From Rickettsiales bacterium (GTDB taxonomy: Bacteria; Pseudomonadota; Alphaproteobacteria; Rickettsiales; UBA1997), in the NCBI GenBank assembly GCA_947442475.1, contig CANEVP010000009.1:1-53354 (forward strand): 53,354 bases of DNA, read 5' to 3'. A model generated the notes under the pieces. It saw only the letters and a program-made list of their open reading frames with translations. It did no database searches and was not told the DNA's origin. The position numbers and the translations under genes are program-made. This document shows, in pieces, positions 18,130 to 27,618 of this stretch (position 1 is the stretch's first letter; the number at the start of each line of letters is the position of its first letter).

Positions 18130-18139
18130 TCACCAATTC

Positions 18140-19399
18140 ATGAAATATCTCTCCTACAAAAACCAAAAAAACCACGATCAACTTTTTGTGGAGAATGTCG
18201 CAATCAAGGACATCGCTGTATCGGTGGGAACGCCATTTTACTGCTATTCCAAAAAATCTTTGGTTGAGAATTTTCAATCTTTTGTTGATGCATTTTCACA
18301 CGCCGGAATTGCTAATTACAAAATTTGCTACGCCATTAAAGCTAATTTTAACATTCACTTAGTTGAAATTCTGAGCAAGCTTGGAGCTGGAATTGACGCG
18401 GTTTCAGCTGGTGAGATTTTTCGTGGACTTAAAGCAAAAGTTGATCCAAAAAAAATCGTTTTTGCCGGTGTCGGCAAAGCTCGCGAAGAAATGGAATTTG
18501 CTTTAAAAAATGGTGTTGAAGAATTTTCGGTGGAATCAGAAGCCGAAATATTTTTGCTCAATGAAGCTGCGGGAAAGTTGGGTAAAAAAGCCAAATTCAG
18601 CTTGCGCGTAAACCCAAATGTTGACGCTAAAACTCACGATAAAATTTCTACGGGCCGCAAAGGTGATAAATTTGGTGTGGATATTGAAAAAGCTGAGGCG
18701 ATTTACGCTTTAGTCTCAAATCTTCCAAGCCTTGAAATTCATGGTATCGCGATGCATATCGGTTCGCAAATTACCACGCTGGAACCATTCAAAATGGCTT
18801 TTGCAAAATTGCGTGAGCTTTGCCTAACTCTCAAAAAAAATGGTCACAAAATTTCAGCCTTGGATTTTGGCGGTGGTATCGGAATTTTATACAAAAACGA
18901 AAACACGCTTTTGCTCAATGATTACGCCAAATTAATCAAAGACGTGATTGAGGGTTTGGACGTCAGTGTGACGATTGCTCCAGGTAGAGCAATGGTTGGA
19001 AGCGCCGGTTTGTTAATTACCAAAGTTTTGTTTTTAAAAGAAACTGACGTGAAAAATTTTGTGATAATTGATGCTGCGATGAATGATTTGATGCGTCCTG
19101 GCCTTTACGGTTCTTACCACGAAGTGATGCCGGTTACGAAAAAATATGGTGTCGAAATGGCTTACGATCTTGCGGGACCCGTGTGCGAAAGCACCGATAT
19201 TCTAGCGGCAAATCGCGCCATGATTTATCCACAGTCGCAAGATTTATTGGCATTCTGCTCGGCGGGTGCTTATGGATCGTCAATGTCAAACGAATATAAT
19301 TGCCGCCCGATGATCCCAGAAGTTTTGGTTGATGGTGATAAATTTAGCGTGATCCGTCGTCGTCCGAGTTTTGAAGAGATGTTGCGTTTAGAGCTGTAG
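18140..19399 (+). CDS. lysA: Diaminopimelate decarboxylase
   Basis: 419 aa from the ATG at 18,140, 10 bases after the truncated carB stop; the frame is open further upstream inside carB but only this start fits the family. LysA decarboxylates meso-DAP to L-lysine. The PLP lysine is K67 in CYAIKANFN. HIGSQI and the phosphate-binding GGGIG follow, and the second-subunit active-site block is present (GPVCESTD, then AGAYGSSMSNEYNCRP). It is probably cotranscribed with carB. Its 3' end overlaps the convergent gene at 19,344 by 56 bases. Confidence 0.95.
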   Translation: MKYLSYKNQKNHDQLFVENVAIKDIAVSVGTPFYCYSKKSLVENFQSFVDAFSHAGIANYKICYAIKANFNIHLVEILSKLGAGIDAVSAGEIFRGLKAKVDPKKIVFAGVGKAREEMEFALKNGVEEFSVESEAEIFLLNEAAGKLGKKAKFSLRVNPNVDAKTHDKISTGRKGDKFGVDIEKAEAIYALVSNLPSLEIHGIAMHIGSQITTLEPFKMAFAKLRELCLTLKKNGHKISALDFGGGIGILYKNENTLLLNDYAKLIKDVIEGLDVSVTIAPGRAMVGSAGLLITKVLFLKETDVKNFVIIDAAMNDLMRPGLYGSYHEVMPVTKKYGVEMAYDLAGPVCESTDILAANRAMIYPQSQDLLAFCSAGAYGSSMSNEYNCRPMIPEVLVDGDKFSVIRRRPSFEEMLRLEL

Positions 19400-21023
19400 G
19401 CAAAATTCGAGATATTTTAAAGTTGCTAGAGTTGCTAGAACTGAATTTTTTTGGATTAGGCTTTGGTTGTTGATCTTTAACGGTTTTAAATTTTTCTGCG
19501 GCATAATCATCCATAGATTTATGAGTGCGACCCAATGGTTTTGGTTTGAAAATTTTATTTTTGATCCCTTTATCAATAGTGTCTGAAGATTTCGGTAGTG
19601 ATGAAGTCGTGGTTCTCGGAAATTCAGTCATCGCAGTTTGATTAGAAGGGGTTTTGTCCTGATATGGTCGATATTTTGCTGATTCTCCTGCTTGCTGTGG
19701 AGTTGTGGTTAGAGGTGAGGGTCCAATAGAGCCAGGGTTTAAATATCCAATCGTTGCGAGCGATTTTATGCAGCTAGTGTAAAGGCTAGAAAAGCTGGTA
19801 TCGATAGTTGAAGTTTCTTTGTAGCGAGTTGATGTAAAAAGTTTATTTCTTAATTTTCTAAGCTCATTACCGCTTTCGTTATAAATTTGTTTCGCAGTTT
19901 CTAAATAAGGCGTGATTGCAAAATTAGTCAAAGCCTCGTTTAAGTTAAACTTGCTCGCATTTGCTGCTGCACCTCGATCTTCTTCAATTATCTCTCTTGC
20001 TTTTTCCACCATTTGAGCCGCTTCCTTCCAATGGCTATTGAGAAGATAATGCTGTAAATTTGGCAAGTCCAAATCTGCTCCAAAGCAAGTGATCAGAGAG
20101 TTAATGGTGTTAGGAGATCTGCTGCTATATGAAAAATTTTCGACAGAATATAAATTTTTATGAGTTCCAAAAAGATCTCGCTTAGATGTTACTGACTCAA
20201 CTGAAATCAAACTATCGTCTAGAGAGTCAATCAAGCAGTCCCACAAGCTGGATCCGTTCGTGGTGTAGGTTGTTAGCAGTGTTAATAATTCTTTCTGGTC
20301 CAGTTTTTTGTTGTTGCCAATTGATAAATCTAGCTCTTCTGCCGCTACGGCATTTCTAATAATTTCGTGATGCAGCCTGTGAGAATATTTGGAATGAAGT
20401 AGTAAATTATTTACCTGCACATCCTCTGCAAAAAGATGTCCCTCGTTTATAAATTGATTGGCTTTTTTGCGGTTGATCAGGCCAACGAATTTTGGTGTAA
20501 AGCCTTCAATATTAATGCCAGCAGCCATTTCTCGCTTTAATAGCTCTTGATCCAAAGATCGACCTTGATTGCGCGGTTGATAATTTTCTGGAGGAGGGCC
20601 GGCAATAAAATATCCGCGAGCGGGAATTAAATATTGGGGCAAATCTGCCTCGCCATATTCAAGAGGGGCAATTTTTCTGCCAATTTCCTCATCCAAATTT
20701 TTTAAATGTTTGGCAACGGATTCTGGATTTTGCATAATTTTTACGATGTCTGCAAAAATTTTTTTAATATCTTTTTCTGAGACGTCACATCCAAAAAAAG
20801 TTGATAGAGCTTTTAAGCTTTGCTTGGGAATTGAAAATATAGCGTGGACTCCAATTGTTCCATATTCATAGGGATTATGAGTTTTTAATTTTATCTCAAT
20901 TTCTTCTACTTCATGTTTACCCTCATCTAAAAATTGTTGCAGAAGTCGGGTCTTAGATTGGGCGAGAATTTTGGGAGAATTAGTGCGAATTTTACTGATT
21001 TTTTTTGTTGTCGTAATTGTCAT
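19344..21023 (-). CDS. Lineage-specific hypothetical protein, 559 aa
   Basis: The family is not recognised. The start is set at the ATG at 21,023 (MTITTTKKISK), 11 bases after the addA stop; a start at 21,068 would run into addA. The first 400 or so residues look like a folded, mostly helical, soluble protein (PQYLIPARGYFIAGPP, GFTPKFVGLINRKKANQFINEG). The last 130 are disordered, rich in Ser, Thr, Pro, Lys and Asn, ending NSDDDGSR. There is no signal peptide or membrane segment. The 3' end overlaps lysA by 56 bases in convergent orientation. A disordered C-terminus is common in type IV secreted effectors, but nothing else here supports that. Confidence 0.65.
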   Translation of the reverse strand: MTITTTKKISKIRTNSPKILAQSKTRLLQQFLDEGKHEVEEIEIKLKTHNPYEYGTIGVHAIFSIPKQSLKALSTFFGCDVSEKDIKKIFADIVKIMQNPESVAKHLKNLDEEIGRKIAPLEYGEADLPQYLIPARGYFIAGPPPENYQPRNQGRSLDQELLKREMAAGINIEGFTPKFVGLINRKKANQFINEGHLFAEDVQVNNLLLHSKYSHRLHHEIIRNAVAAEELDLSIGNNKKLDQKELLTLLTTYTTNGSSLWDCLIDSLDDSLISVESVTSKRDLFGTHKNLYSVENFSYSSRSPNTINSLITCFGADLDLPNLQHYLLNSHWKEAAQMVEKAREIIEEDRGAAANASKFNLNEALTNFAITPYLETAKQIYNESGNELRKLRNKLFTSTRYKETSTIDTSFSSLYTSCIKSLATIGYLNPGSIGPSPLTTTPQQAGESAKYRPYQDKTPSNQTAMTEFPRTTTSSLPKSSDTIDKGIKNKIFKPKPLGRTHKSMDDYAAEKFKTVKDQQPKPNPKKFSSSNSSNFKISRILPTALNATSLQNSDDDGSR

Positions 21024-21034
21024 AAAATTAAATT

Positions 21035-24000
21035 TTAAAAAATTTCTAATTTCAAAAATCCTGTCCAAAAAATTCCGGTTTTAATTGGTGGGTTAGGGTA
21101 AATATTTTTTACTAGTTTTGCGTAAGTTTGTAGCTGGTTTAAATAATGCTGTGGAATGGCTTTTGGCAAAGTCTCATCTGACTTGTAATCGATGATTAAA
21201 ATTTCATTTTCTCGCTCAACTAGTAGATCAATTCGTCCTAGAATTTTTTTATTTTCGATTTCTCCAGCAAGTTCAATTTCGCATTTTACTTTGCCTAAAA
21301 AAAGCTTTTCAAATTGATCGCTCTCCATGAATTCATAGATCTCGCGCTGTATTTTGTTTTTTTCTTTCTCGTCTAAAAACTCTTCTTTTTGAATAATTTT
21401 TTCAGCTAATTGCCGCAGCCAATTTTTGTCGGCGCTAAAATTTTTGCCGATAATTTCGAAAATTTTGTGAACGAGTCGGCCTTTGATTTGGGAGTGGTTG
21501 ATTTGGTTTTGAGTGCTTCGTGCAGCAATATCTCTCGATGTCATGACTGCGCGAGACGTGGTTTGTAAACCCGTCTCAATGTTCAGCTCGCTTTTAGTTT
21601 TAGTGAACATGTGGACGGGGTTACAAACCCCTTCCAGCTCAAGGTCCAGCTTAAGGTTAGTTGCTTCAAAAAACTTTTCTTTCGTTACAATTTCCCCGCA
21701 AGTAACCGAATTCTTCACCACTTCATACCAAGACTCTGGATCAGACGAATTGCCAAAGCCGCCAACATATAACTCATCTTCGGCGCGCGTCATCGCCACG
21801 TAGAGCAGGCGCAAATATTCTTCTTTCGCCTCAATTAATTTTTCAGCGCGGTGTTTTTTTAAGTGGCGATTTTCATCGTCTTTTTTGCGGCACCAAAGAG
21901 GAAATTTATCGGCGCCAAATTCCACCCAAGAAATTTCCTCTTTGGCACTAAGCAATTGATTAAAATTATAAGCACAGTCGGGAACCATTACAGCGCGCGC
22001 TTGCAGACCTTTTGCAGAGTGAATAGTGCTGATTCGAACTCGGTTACTTTCTTCTGACGCGAGAGAAATTCTCGGATCGAGTCTTTCAATAAATTCTAAA
22101 AACTTTTGCAAATTTGGCGAAAAATTCTGCGAAAAATCAAAAGCGCTCAAAGTAAATTTATCCAACATTTCCAGGCTTTCGAACCCAAAATGTGCGACGA
22201 AATTCTGCTGATGATTTTTGTCGTGAAGCAAAAAATAAAAAAACTCAAAGCAGGTGAGGTTTTGTGATTTAGCGATTAATTCTTCGAGATTTTTTTTCGT
22301 CGTAGAAAATTTTGGCAAATGATCCAAAGCTTGATAAATCGTGCTGCTATCGGCATTTTTCTTCAGACAAATTTCTAACAAATCTTCTTCTTTCATTTCA
22401 AAAATCGGCGACTTCAAAAGACAGGCCAAATTCAAATCATCTTGCGGCAAAGTGACAAATTTAGCGGCGCTAAGCAAATCTTGAATCAACAGGCTTTCGC
22501 TGAATTTCACGCGACTAACAGACGTGAAAGGAATTTGATATTGGTGAAAATATTTGGTTAAAGCGCGGTCAAAACCATTAGTGCGATTGCGCAGCAAAAT
22601 CATGAAATCGCCGTAATCTAGATCTTTTAGCTCAACTCGTGACTTAATTTTTCGGGCAATAATCTCGGCCAAAATTTCTTCTTCTGGCGGATTTTTTTTA
22701 GCAGCAAAATCAATTTGCCACTCATAACTTTTTTCTTTTTTCTCTTCTTTTTCTTTTTGAATTTGCGGCCAGATTTCAACTTTGCCAATTGCGTCGCGGA
22801 TTGGCTTGTGCTCGGAAAATTCCGATACTTTACTAATGGCGTGTTTTCTTTTTGGATCGGAAAAAACTTGGTCAACCGCTTGCAAAACTTTTGCCGCCGA
22901 ACGGAAAGAATTATTTAGCTCAATTTTTTTTAGATTGCCGCCAAGTTTTCTCGCAAAAAACTCAAAAATTTCCGCACTAATATTGGGTTCAGCGCCTTGA
23001 AAACTGTAGATCGACTGTTTTTCGTCACCAACAATAAAAATGCTGCGATTTTTATTGGCCGAGCTTTCTCCCGCAAAAAAATCTTCACTCAGCGCTTTAA
23101 TAATATCCCATTGCTGGTGGTTAGTATCTTGCGATTCATCGATTAAAATGTGATCGAAAGTACCATCCATTTTTAATTTTACCCAAGCAGAAAATTCGGC
23201 ATTAGCCAACAGCTTGTTGGTTTCAACGATTAGGTCGTTGTAATCCAAAGTAGAATTTTGTTTTTTTAGCTGCGAGTAATTTTCTAAAATGTGATCGACA
23301 AAACGCAGAAGCAGTTCGGTGTCGCTAGCAATTTTTAGTGAGTTTAATTTATCCAAAAAATCCAAAATAATTTTTTGGCAATCAGTCATGAAGCTAAGAT
23401 TTATCTGATCTTTTGCCGGCTCTCCGTAAATTTTACGGGGCTCGTTTTCTTTGGTGAAAAAAGCTAACTTATAGGTTTCAAAATTTTCTAAAACCGGATC
23501 ATCTAAAAAAATTCTAATCTTGGTGGCGGTTTCGGCATTTTTTGAGGAGCTTCCTGCTTCTAGGCGCGAGGCCAGAGCAAAATTTTTATCGCGATTAATT
23601 TGACCTAGAAAATCAGCAAAAATTTCTACATCGGTTTGATTTTTTGGCACCGCAAAATTCTTAAAAATTTCTGCAATCACATTCTCAATTCCGAAGAAAT
23701 TTTCCTTCAAAGAGTTGAGTTGTTCTTTTTTGTTTAAAAGGTTCGCAACAAGGCCAGTAAAGCTTTCTTCGTGGAGTTTGGCGTTAGTTTTTTGGACTAA
23801 GTTTTTCAGCTCAAGATTGGTCAGCGCTTTCTTCAAAACTTCTTTTTGGGCCTGGTTGAGTAGCAGCTTTTCCTGACTTTCTTCCAACACTTCAAAAGTT
23901 GGTTTTACCTTGGCTTCAAATGGAAAAATTTTGATTAAAGTTTGGCAGAAAGAGTGAATGGTTTGAACCTTGATTTTGGATTCTTCGTCGAGGATTTTAA

Positions 24001-24331
24001 CGAATAAAGTTCGCGCTTTTTTTAGATCAATTACCGTCGGATTTTTGCCGCTTAAATTGCTGAGTTTTTTTACTAATTCTTCGTCACTGCACAAAATCCA
24101 TTTCGCCAATTCAGAATTAATGCGATGCTGCATTTCGGCGGCGGCTACTTTGGTGAAGGTGAGGCAGAGAATTTTGCTTGGCGAAATGTCGTCAAGCAGA
24201 AGTCTTAAAACGCGATCGGTGAGAATTTTAGTTTTGCCAGAGCCTGCGGAGGCGAAAACCCAAGCTGAATTTTTAGGGTCAGAGGCGCTTTGTTGAAGAT
24301 GAACTGTTTGGGACAGATTGAGGTTATTCAT
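21035..24331 (-). CDS. addA: Double-strand break repair helicase-nuclease AddA, with in-frame repeat insertion
   Basis: 1,098 aa, normal length. AddA is the UvrD-like helicase and 3'-strand nuclease of AddAB, which processes broken ends for RecA. Visible: Walker A ASAGSGKT (27-34), LCLTFTKVAAAEM, ILIDESQDTNHQQW (motif II), VGDEKQSIYSFQGA, LRLLYVAMTRAEDELYV (motif VI), and a C-terminal PD-(D/E)xK nuclease (GRLVHKIFE, then GRIDLL and IDYKSDE). Residues about 898-927 (VCNPVHMF, then ETGLQTTS) are encoded by a palindromic repeat whose other copy lies outside any gene; it sits in the linker before the nuclease. The addB gene is not in the window, and mltG precedes instead. Confidence 0.93.
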   Translation of the reverse strand: MNNLNLSQTVHLQQSASDPKNSAWVFASAGSGKTKILTDRVLRLLLDDISPSKILCLTFTKVAAAEMQHRINSELAKWILCSDEELVKKLSNLSGKNPTVIDLKKARTLFVKILDEESKIKVQTIHSFCQTLIKIFPFEAKVKPTFEVLEESQEKLLLNQAQKEVLKKALTNLELKNLVQKTNAKLHEESFTGLVANLLNKKEQLNSLKENFFGIENVIAEIFKNFAVPKNQTDVEIFADFLGQINRDKNFALASRLEAGSSSKNAETATKIRIFLDDPVLENFETYKLAFFTKENEPRKIYGEPAKDQINLSFMTDCQKIILDFLDKLNSLKIASDTELLLRFVDHILENYSQLKKQNSTLDYNDLIVETNKLLANAEFSAWVKLKMDGTFDHILIDESQDTNHQQWDIIKALSEDFFAGESSANKNRSIFIVGDEKQSIYSFQGAEPNISAEIFEFFARKLGGNLKKIELNNSFRSAAKVLQAVDQVFSDPKRKHAISKVSEFSEHKPIRDAIGKVEIWPQIQKEKEEKKEKSYEWQIDFAAKKNPPEEEILAEIIARKIKSRVELKDLDYGDFMILLRNRTNGFDRALTKYFHQYQIPFTSVSRVKFSESLLIQDLLSAAKFVTLPQDDLNLACLLKSPIFEMKEEDLLEICLKKNADSSTIYQALDHLPKFSTTKKNLEELIAKSQNLTCFEFFYFLLHDKNHQQNFVAHFGFESLEMLDKFTLSAFDFSQNFSPNLQKFLEFIERLDPRISLASEESNRVRISTIHSAKGLQARAVMVPDCAYNFNQLLSAKEEISWVEFGADKFPLWCRKKDDENRHLKKHRAEKLIEAKEEYLRLLYVAMTRAEDELYVGGFGNSSDPESWYEVVKNSVTCGEIVTKEKFFEATNLKLDLELEGVCNPVHMFTKTKSELNIETGLQTTSRAVMTSRDIAARSTQNQINHSQIKGRLVHKIFEIIGKNFSADKNWLRQLAEKIIQKEEFLDEKEKNKIQREIYEFMESDQFEKLFLGKVKCEIELAGEIENKKILGRIDLLVERENEILIIDYKSDETLPKAIPQHYLNQLQTYAKLVKNIYPNPPIKTGIFWTGFLKLEIF
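21552..21639. repeat. Palindromic repeat inside addA coding sequence (copy 1)
   Basis: The left arm, about 21,555-21,587 (GTGGTTTGTAAACCCGTC, then ATGTTCA), is the imperfect reverse complement of the right arm, about 21,603-21,637 (TGAACATGTGGACGGGGTT, then ACAAACCCC). A loop of about 15 bases lies between. The same arms recur at 40,501-40,590. Translated on the minus strand both copies give VCNPVH[MV]F and TGLQ[TI].S. Here the length keeps the addA frame open. Confidence 0.85.
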
Positions 24332-24367
24332 AATTTTTCCATACTCCTCAAAATGGCAGGAAGCCCA

Positions 24368-25429
24368 CTAATTAGCAGCTGGGGCTTCACTTGGTTGTAC
24401 CGCAGGATCTGCAGCACCTTCTGCATCTGGAGCCTGAGCTTTTTGCTCTCTACTTTGCATGAGGCTGCGATATCTTGCGACATTAGCATTGTGTTCTTGC
24501 AGGGTTGCAGAAAAAGCGTGATCGCCGCGACCGCTGGCCACGAAGAAGATGAAGTCAGTTTGAATCGGGTTCAAAACTGCTTTGATTGAGGCAAGTCCCG
24601 GATTGCAAATTGGAGCAGGTGGCAAGCCGTAAATGTGATAGGTATTGAAAGGTGAGTTATTTTGGAGGTCGCTAGTTTTAATTGGTCTTTCCAAAGATTT
24701 ATCGCCAAAGGTAAAGGAATAAATGGTTGTCGGATCTGATTGCAACTTCATGTTTTTGCGCAAGCGGTTTATGAATACGGAAGCGACTTTTGGTCGCTCT
24801 GATTCGATGCCAGTTTCTTTTTCAACAATTGAGGCAAGGATTAAAGCTTCTTCTTTGCTTTTAACCGGAATTGTTAAATCGCGCTTTTCCCAAAGTTCGT
24901 TAATTGCTCTTTGCATGGAGTCTTGCATGCGCTTAACTACGCCAACTTTAGTGTCGTTGTAAGAGTAGAAATAAGTTTCAGGAAGTAGGCTGCCTTCTTT
25001 AATGCGTTCAGGAAGCTGTCCGATCAAACCATTAGCGTGATCGATGGCATAAAGAGCACTGTTGCTGGAAAGGCCTTCAGCCACGGTAACTTTGCGAAAG
25101 AAGATATTACCTTTCGTCATTTTATGGAGGATCTTGTAGTAAGAGAGATTTTTTTCGAAAAAATATTCACCGTAACGAACTTTTGGATCTAGGCCTTTGA
25201 TTAGTTGAGCAATGTAAAGAAAGGCTGTTGGGTTTTTAACAATTTTGTCGTTGTGTAGCTTTTCGACAACTTCACGTAGAGTCATGCCGCTTTCAATGAT
25301 GAATCTTTTATCATTGCTGTGATAGCTGTTAGGCGCGTTAAAATACATAATCACGCTAAGTAGCAAAAGCAGATAACAAAAAACTACAGCAGAGAAACCG
25401 GCGCATATGGTGAAGAGTCTTTTTTTCAT
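24368..25429 (-). CDS. mltG: Endolytic murein transglycosylase MltG
   Basis: 353 aa. MltG cleaves nascent glycan strands in the periplasm and is thought to terminate their growth. It has one N-terminal membrane anchor (about 8-30), then a LysM-like and YceG domain. The catalytic Glu lies in the conserved ASIVEKETG (about residue 200), followed by RLRKNMKLQSDPTTIYSF, SPFNTYHIYGLPPAPICNPG and the terminal block with VASGRGDHAFSATLQEH. The last 25 residues are an Ala/Pro/Glu-rich tail. One base separates it from the fabF stop, and fabF-mltG is a common alphaproteobacterial arrangement. Confidence 0.93.
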   Translation of the reverse strand: MKKRLFTICAGFSAVVFCYLLLLLSVIMYFNAPNSYHSNDKRFIIESGMTLREVVEKLHNDKIVKNPTAFLYIAQLIKGLDPKVRYGEYFFEKNLSYYKILHKMTKGNIFFRKVTVAEGLSSNSALYAIDHANGLIGQLPERIKEGSLLPETYFYSYNDTKVGVVKRMQDSMQRAINELWEKRDLTIPVKSKEEALILASIVEKETGIESERPKVASVFINRLRKNMKLQSDPTTIYSFTFGDKSLERPIKTSDLQNNSPFNTYHIYGLPPAPICNPGLASIKAVLNPIQTDFIFFVASGRGDHAFSATLQEHNANVARYRSLMQSREQKAQAPDAEGAADPAVQPSEAPAAN

Positions 25430-25430
25430 G

Positions 25431-26711
25431 CTATGAAGGACGTTTTAAAACTAGGCAAGCATTGGTTCCGCCAAAGCCAAATGAGTTAGACATGATGGCG
25501 TCAATCTTTCTTTGTTTGGCATGCTTTGCTACTAAATCAATGTCGCAGCCTTCGGATGGATCTTCCAAATTTAAGGTTGGTGGAGCGACATTGTCGCGCA
25601 TTGCCAAAATAGAAAAAATCGCTTCAATCGCACCCGCCGCACCAAGAAGGTGACCAGTTGCTGATTTGGTTGAAGACATTGAAAGTTTGTAAGAGTGATC
25701 GCCAAAAATTTTCTTTACTGAGCTTACTTCAATTTCATCACCAAGTGGTGTTGAAGTGCCGTGAGCATTAATGTAGTCGATGTCTTCAGGATTCATTTGG
25801 GCATGCTTCAAAGCCAATTTCATTGCGTAAGTTGAGCCACGTCCATTGCTTTCAGGAGCGGTAATGTGATAAGCATCACCCGACATTCCGTAGCCGACAA
25901 CTTCAGCGTAAATTTTAGCGCCGCGTTTTTTGGCATGTTCATATTCTTCCAAAACCACAACACCAGCGCCTTCACCCATTACGAAACCATCGCGGGCTTT
26001 ATCCCAAGGGCGAGATCCGGCAGTAGGATTGTCATTGAAAGCAGTTGAAAGTGCGCGTAGTGCAGCAAATCCACCAACACCAACTTCGCAAATTGCTGAT
26101 TCAGCGCCACCGGCAATCATTACGTCAACATCACCATATTCAATCATGCGAGCAGAATCGCCAATGGCGTGAGTGCCTGAAGCGCAAGCTGTAACCACGG
26201 CATGGTTTGGTCCCATGTAGCCATGTTTAATTGAAATTTGTCCGGAAGCTAGATTGATCAAACTTGAAGGTATGAAGAATGGTGTGATTTTTTTCACACC
26301 TCTTTCTTTCATATGAATAGTAGTTTTTTCGATGGCTGGAAGTCCGCCAATACCGGATCCCATCATGATTCCAGTGCGATATTTTTGTTCGTCGGTTTCG
26401 GCAATCCAGCCAGAATCAGCAACCGCTTGATCTGCAGCAGCAACTGCAAAATGGATAAAGCGATCCATTTTTCTTTGTTCTTTTTGGTCAATGAAATTGT
26501 CGAGGTAAAAAAGATCAGGATTAGTGTCGCCTTCAGAGCCATATTTTACTTCGCCAGCAATTTTGCACGGGCAATCAGTAGTGTCGAAAAGGCTGATTTT
26601 GCCAATTCCTGACTCGCCATTAATGAGTTTTTTCCAAGTACCTTCAGCACTTGCTGATAAAGGCGTCACAGCACCAATGCCAGTGACGACAACTCTTCTT
26701 TTTTGTATCAT
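25431..26711 (-). CDS. fabF: 3-oxoacyl-[ACP] synthase II
   Basis: 426 aa, full-length KAS II that elongates acyl-ACP with malonyl-ACP in fatty acid synthesis. The Cys-His-His triad is visible: C176 in TACASGTHAIGD, H317 in NAHGTSTPLGD and H353 in ATGHLLGAAG. The glycine-rich C-terminus NSFGFGGTNACLVLKRP is intact. The start MIQKRRVVVTGIGAVTPL is standard. acpP, often upstream, is not here; the 78 bases before the gene separate it from a glycosyltransferase on the same strand. Confidence 0.95.
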   Translation of the reverse strand: MIQKRRVVVTGIGAVTPLSASAEGTWKKLINGESGIGKISLFDTTDCPCKIAGEVKYGSEGDTNPDLFYLDNFIDQKEQRKMDRFIHFAVAAADQAVADSGWIAETDEQKYRTGIMMGSGIGGLPAIEKTTIHMKERGVKKITPFFIPSSLINLASGQISIKHGYMGPNHAVVTACASGTHAIGDSARMIEYGDVDVMIAGGAESAICEVGVGGFAALRALSTAFNDNPTAGSRPWDKARDGFVMGEGAGVVVLEEYEHAKKRGAKIYAEVVGYGMSGDAYHITAPESNGRGSTYAMKLALKHAQMNPEDIDYINAHGTSTPLGDEIEVSSVKKIFGDHSYKLSMSSTKSATGHLLGAAGAIEAIFSILAMRDNVAPPTLNLEDPSEGCDIDLVAKHAKQRKIDAIMSNSFGFGGTNACLVLKRPS

Positions 26712-26789
26712 TTTTTGGGGGAAGTTAAAGTTGAATGTGAGGTGTAATGGATTGGGATTTAACGTAAGGCAAAATATTTTGGCAAGATT

Positions 26790-27539
26790 TTATCTCCTCA
26801 TCAGCTTTCCTAGTAGAATAATCAGTCGCCAAAAATTTCGCATTAGGCGTAATTTGCTGGCACCAATTTTTTTCCCGTAATCGTAAGAAATAGCAATTTC
26901 ATCAATGCGACAATTGATGCGCGCTAATTTAATTAAAAGCTCGCAAGTATAAGTAAATTCTGGCTCGGTGATGAATTGATTTTTCTGTTCAGCAAAAAGT
27001 TTTTTTAATTTTTCTGCTTTGTAAATTCGATAACCGCTGGTGAAATCTTGTAATTTTTCGCCGGAAATTTTGCGTACTGAAAATAAATTCTGCAGCAAAA
27101 TAGAAATTGATTTGCTGATTAATTTTCGTCGTAGCGGAAAGTCAGCCATTACGCTGCTGCTGCAAAAACGCGATGCCACGAGCAAATCAAGATTATTTTT
27201 TTGAAAATACTCAATCATTTCCGGAATCTGTTCGGGATTGTGAGTATTATCTGCATCAAGTGAAATTATTAAGTCATCATCGGCAGAATTTTTGATCACA
27301 TCTAAAAAAAGTCTTTTAAAAGCTAGACCCAAACCTCTTTCATTTTTAAGTGGCAAAATTTTTACCGGATGAAATTTAGCAAAAGCCGAAAGCAGCTCGA
27401 AAGAGTCATCTTTGCTGCCATCAAGGCAGGCGATGATTTCAAAGTCGGGATGCGAAATTTGCATTTCGTGACTAAGATTAACTAACAATTTTTTTAAATT
27501 TTGTGCTTCGTCTAAAGCGCAGAAAATGATTTTGATCAA
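26790..27539 (-). CDS. Family 2 glycosyltransferase, DPM1-like
   Basis: 249 aa. A GT-A fold with the nucleotide-sugar start IKIIFCALDEAQNLKKLL, an ACLDGSKDDSFELL block, and the metal-binding DADNTHNPEQIPEMI (DxD-like, about residues 95-97). GYRIYKAEKL and ITEPEFTYTCELLIKL match the dolichol/undecaprenyl-phosphate sugar transferase group. No C-terminal membrane helices are present, so it is the short form. The donor and acceptor cannot be told. It is divergent from the sdhA-like gene. Confidence 0.85.
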   Translation of the reverse strand: MIKIIFCALDEAQNLKKLLVNLSHEMQISHPDFEIIACLDGSKDDSFELLSAFAKFHPVKILPLKNERGLGLAFKRLFLDVIKNSADDDLIISLDADNTHNPEQIPEMIEYFQKNNLDLLVASRFCSSSVMADFPLRRKLISKSISILLQNLFSVRKISGEKLQDFTSGYRIYKAEKLKKLFAEQKNQFITEPEFTYTCELLIKLARINCRIDEIAISYDYGKKIGASKLRLMRNFWRLIILLGKLMRR

Positions 27540-27618
27540 AGGAAAATGAGTGTTTGAATTATCGATGGAAAAACTCTAAACTGCGAAATCCTAATTCTTA
27601 ATTCCTAATTTTTTCTAA

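Noticed and set aside
18120-18145. Programmed frameshift that would extend carB
   Set aside because: No CarB second-half sequence exists downstream in any frame; the bases after the stop are lysA.
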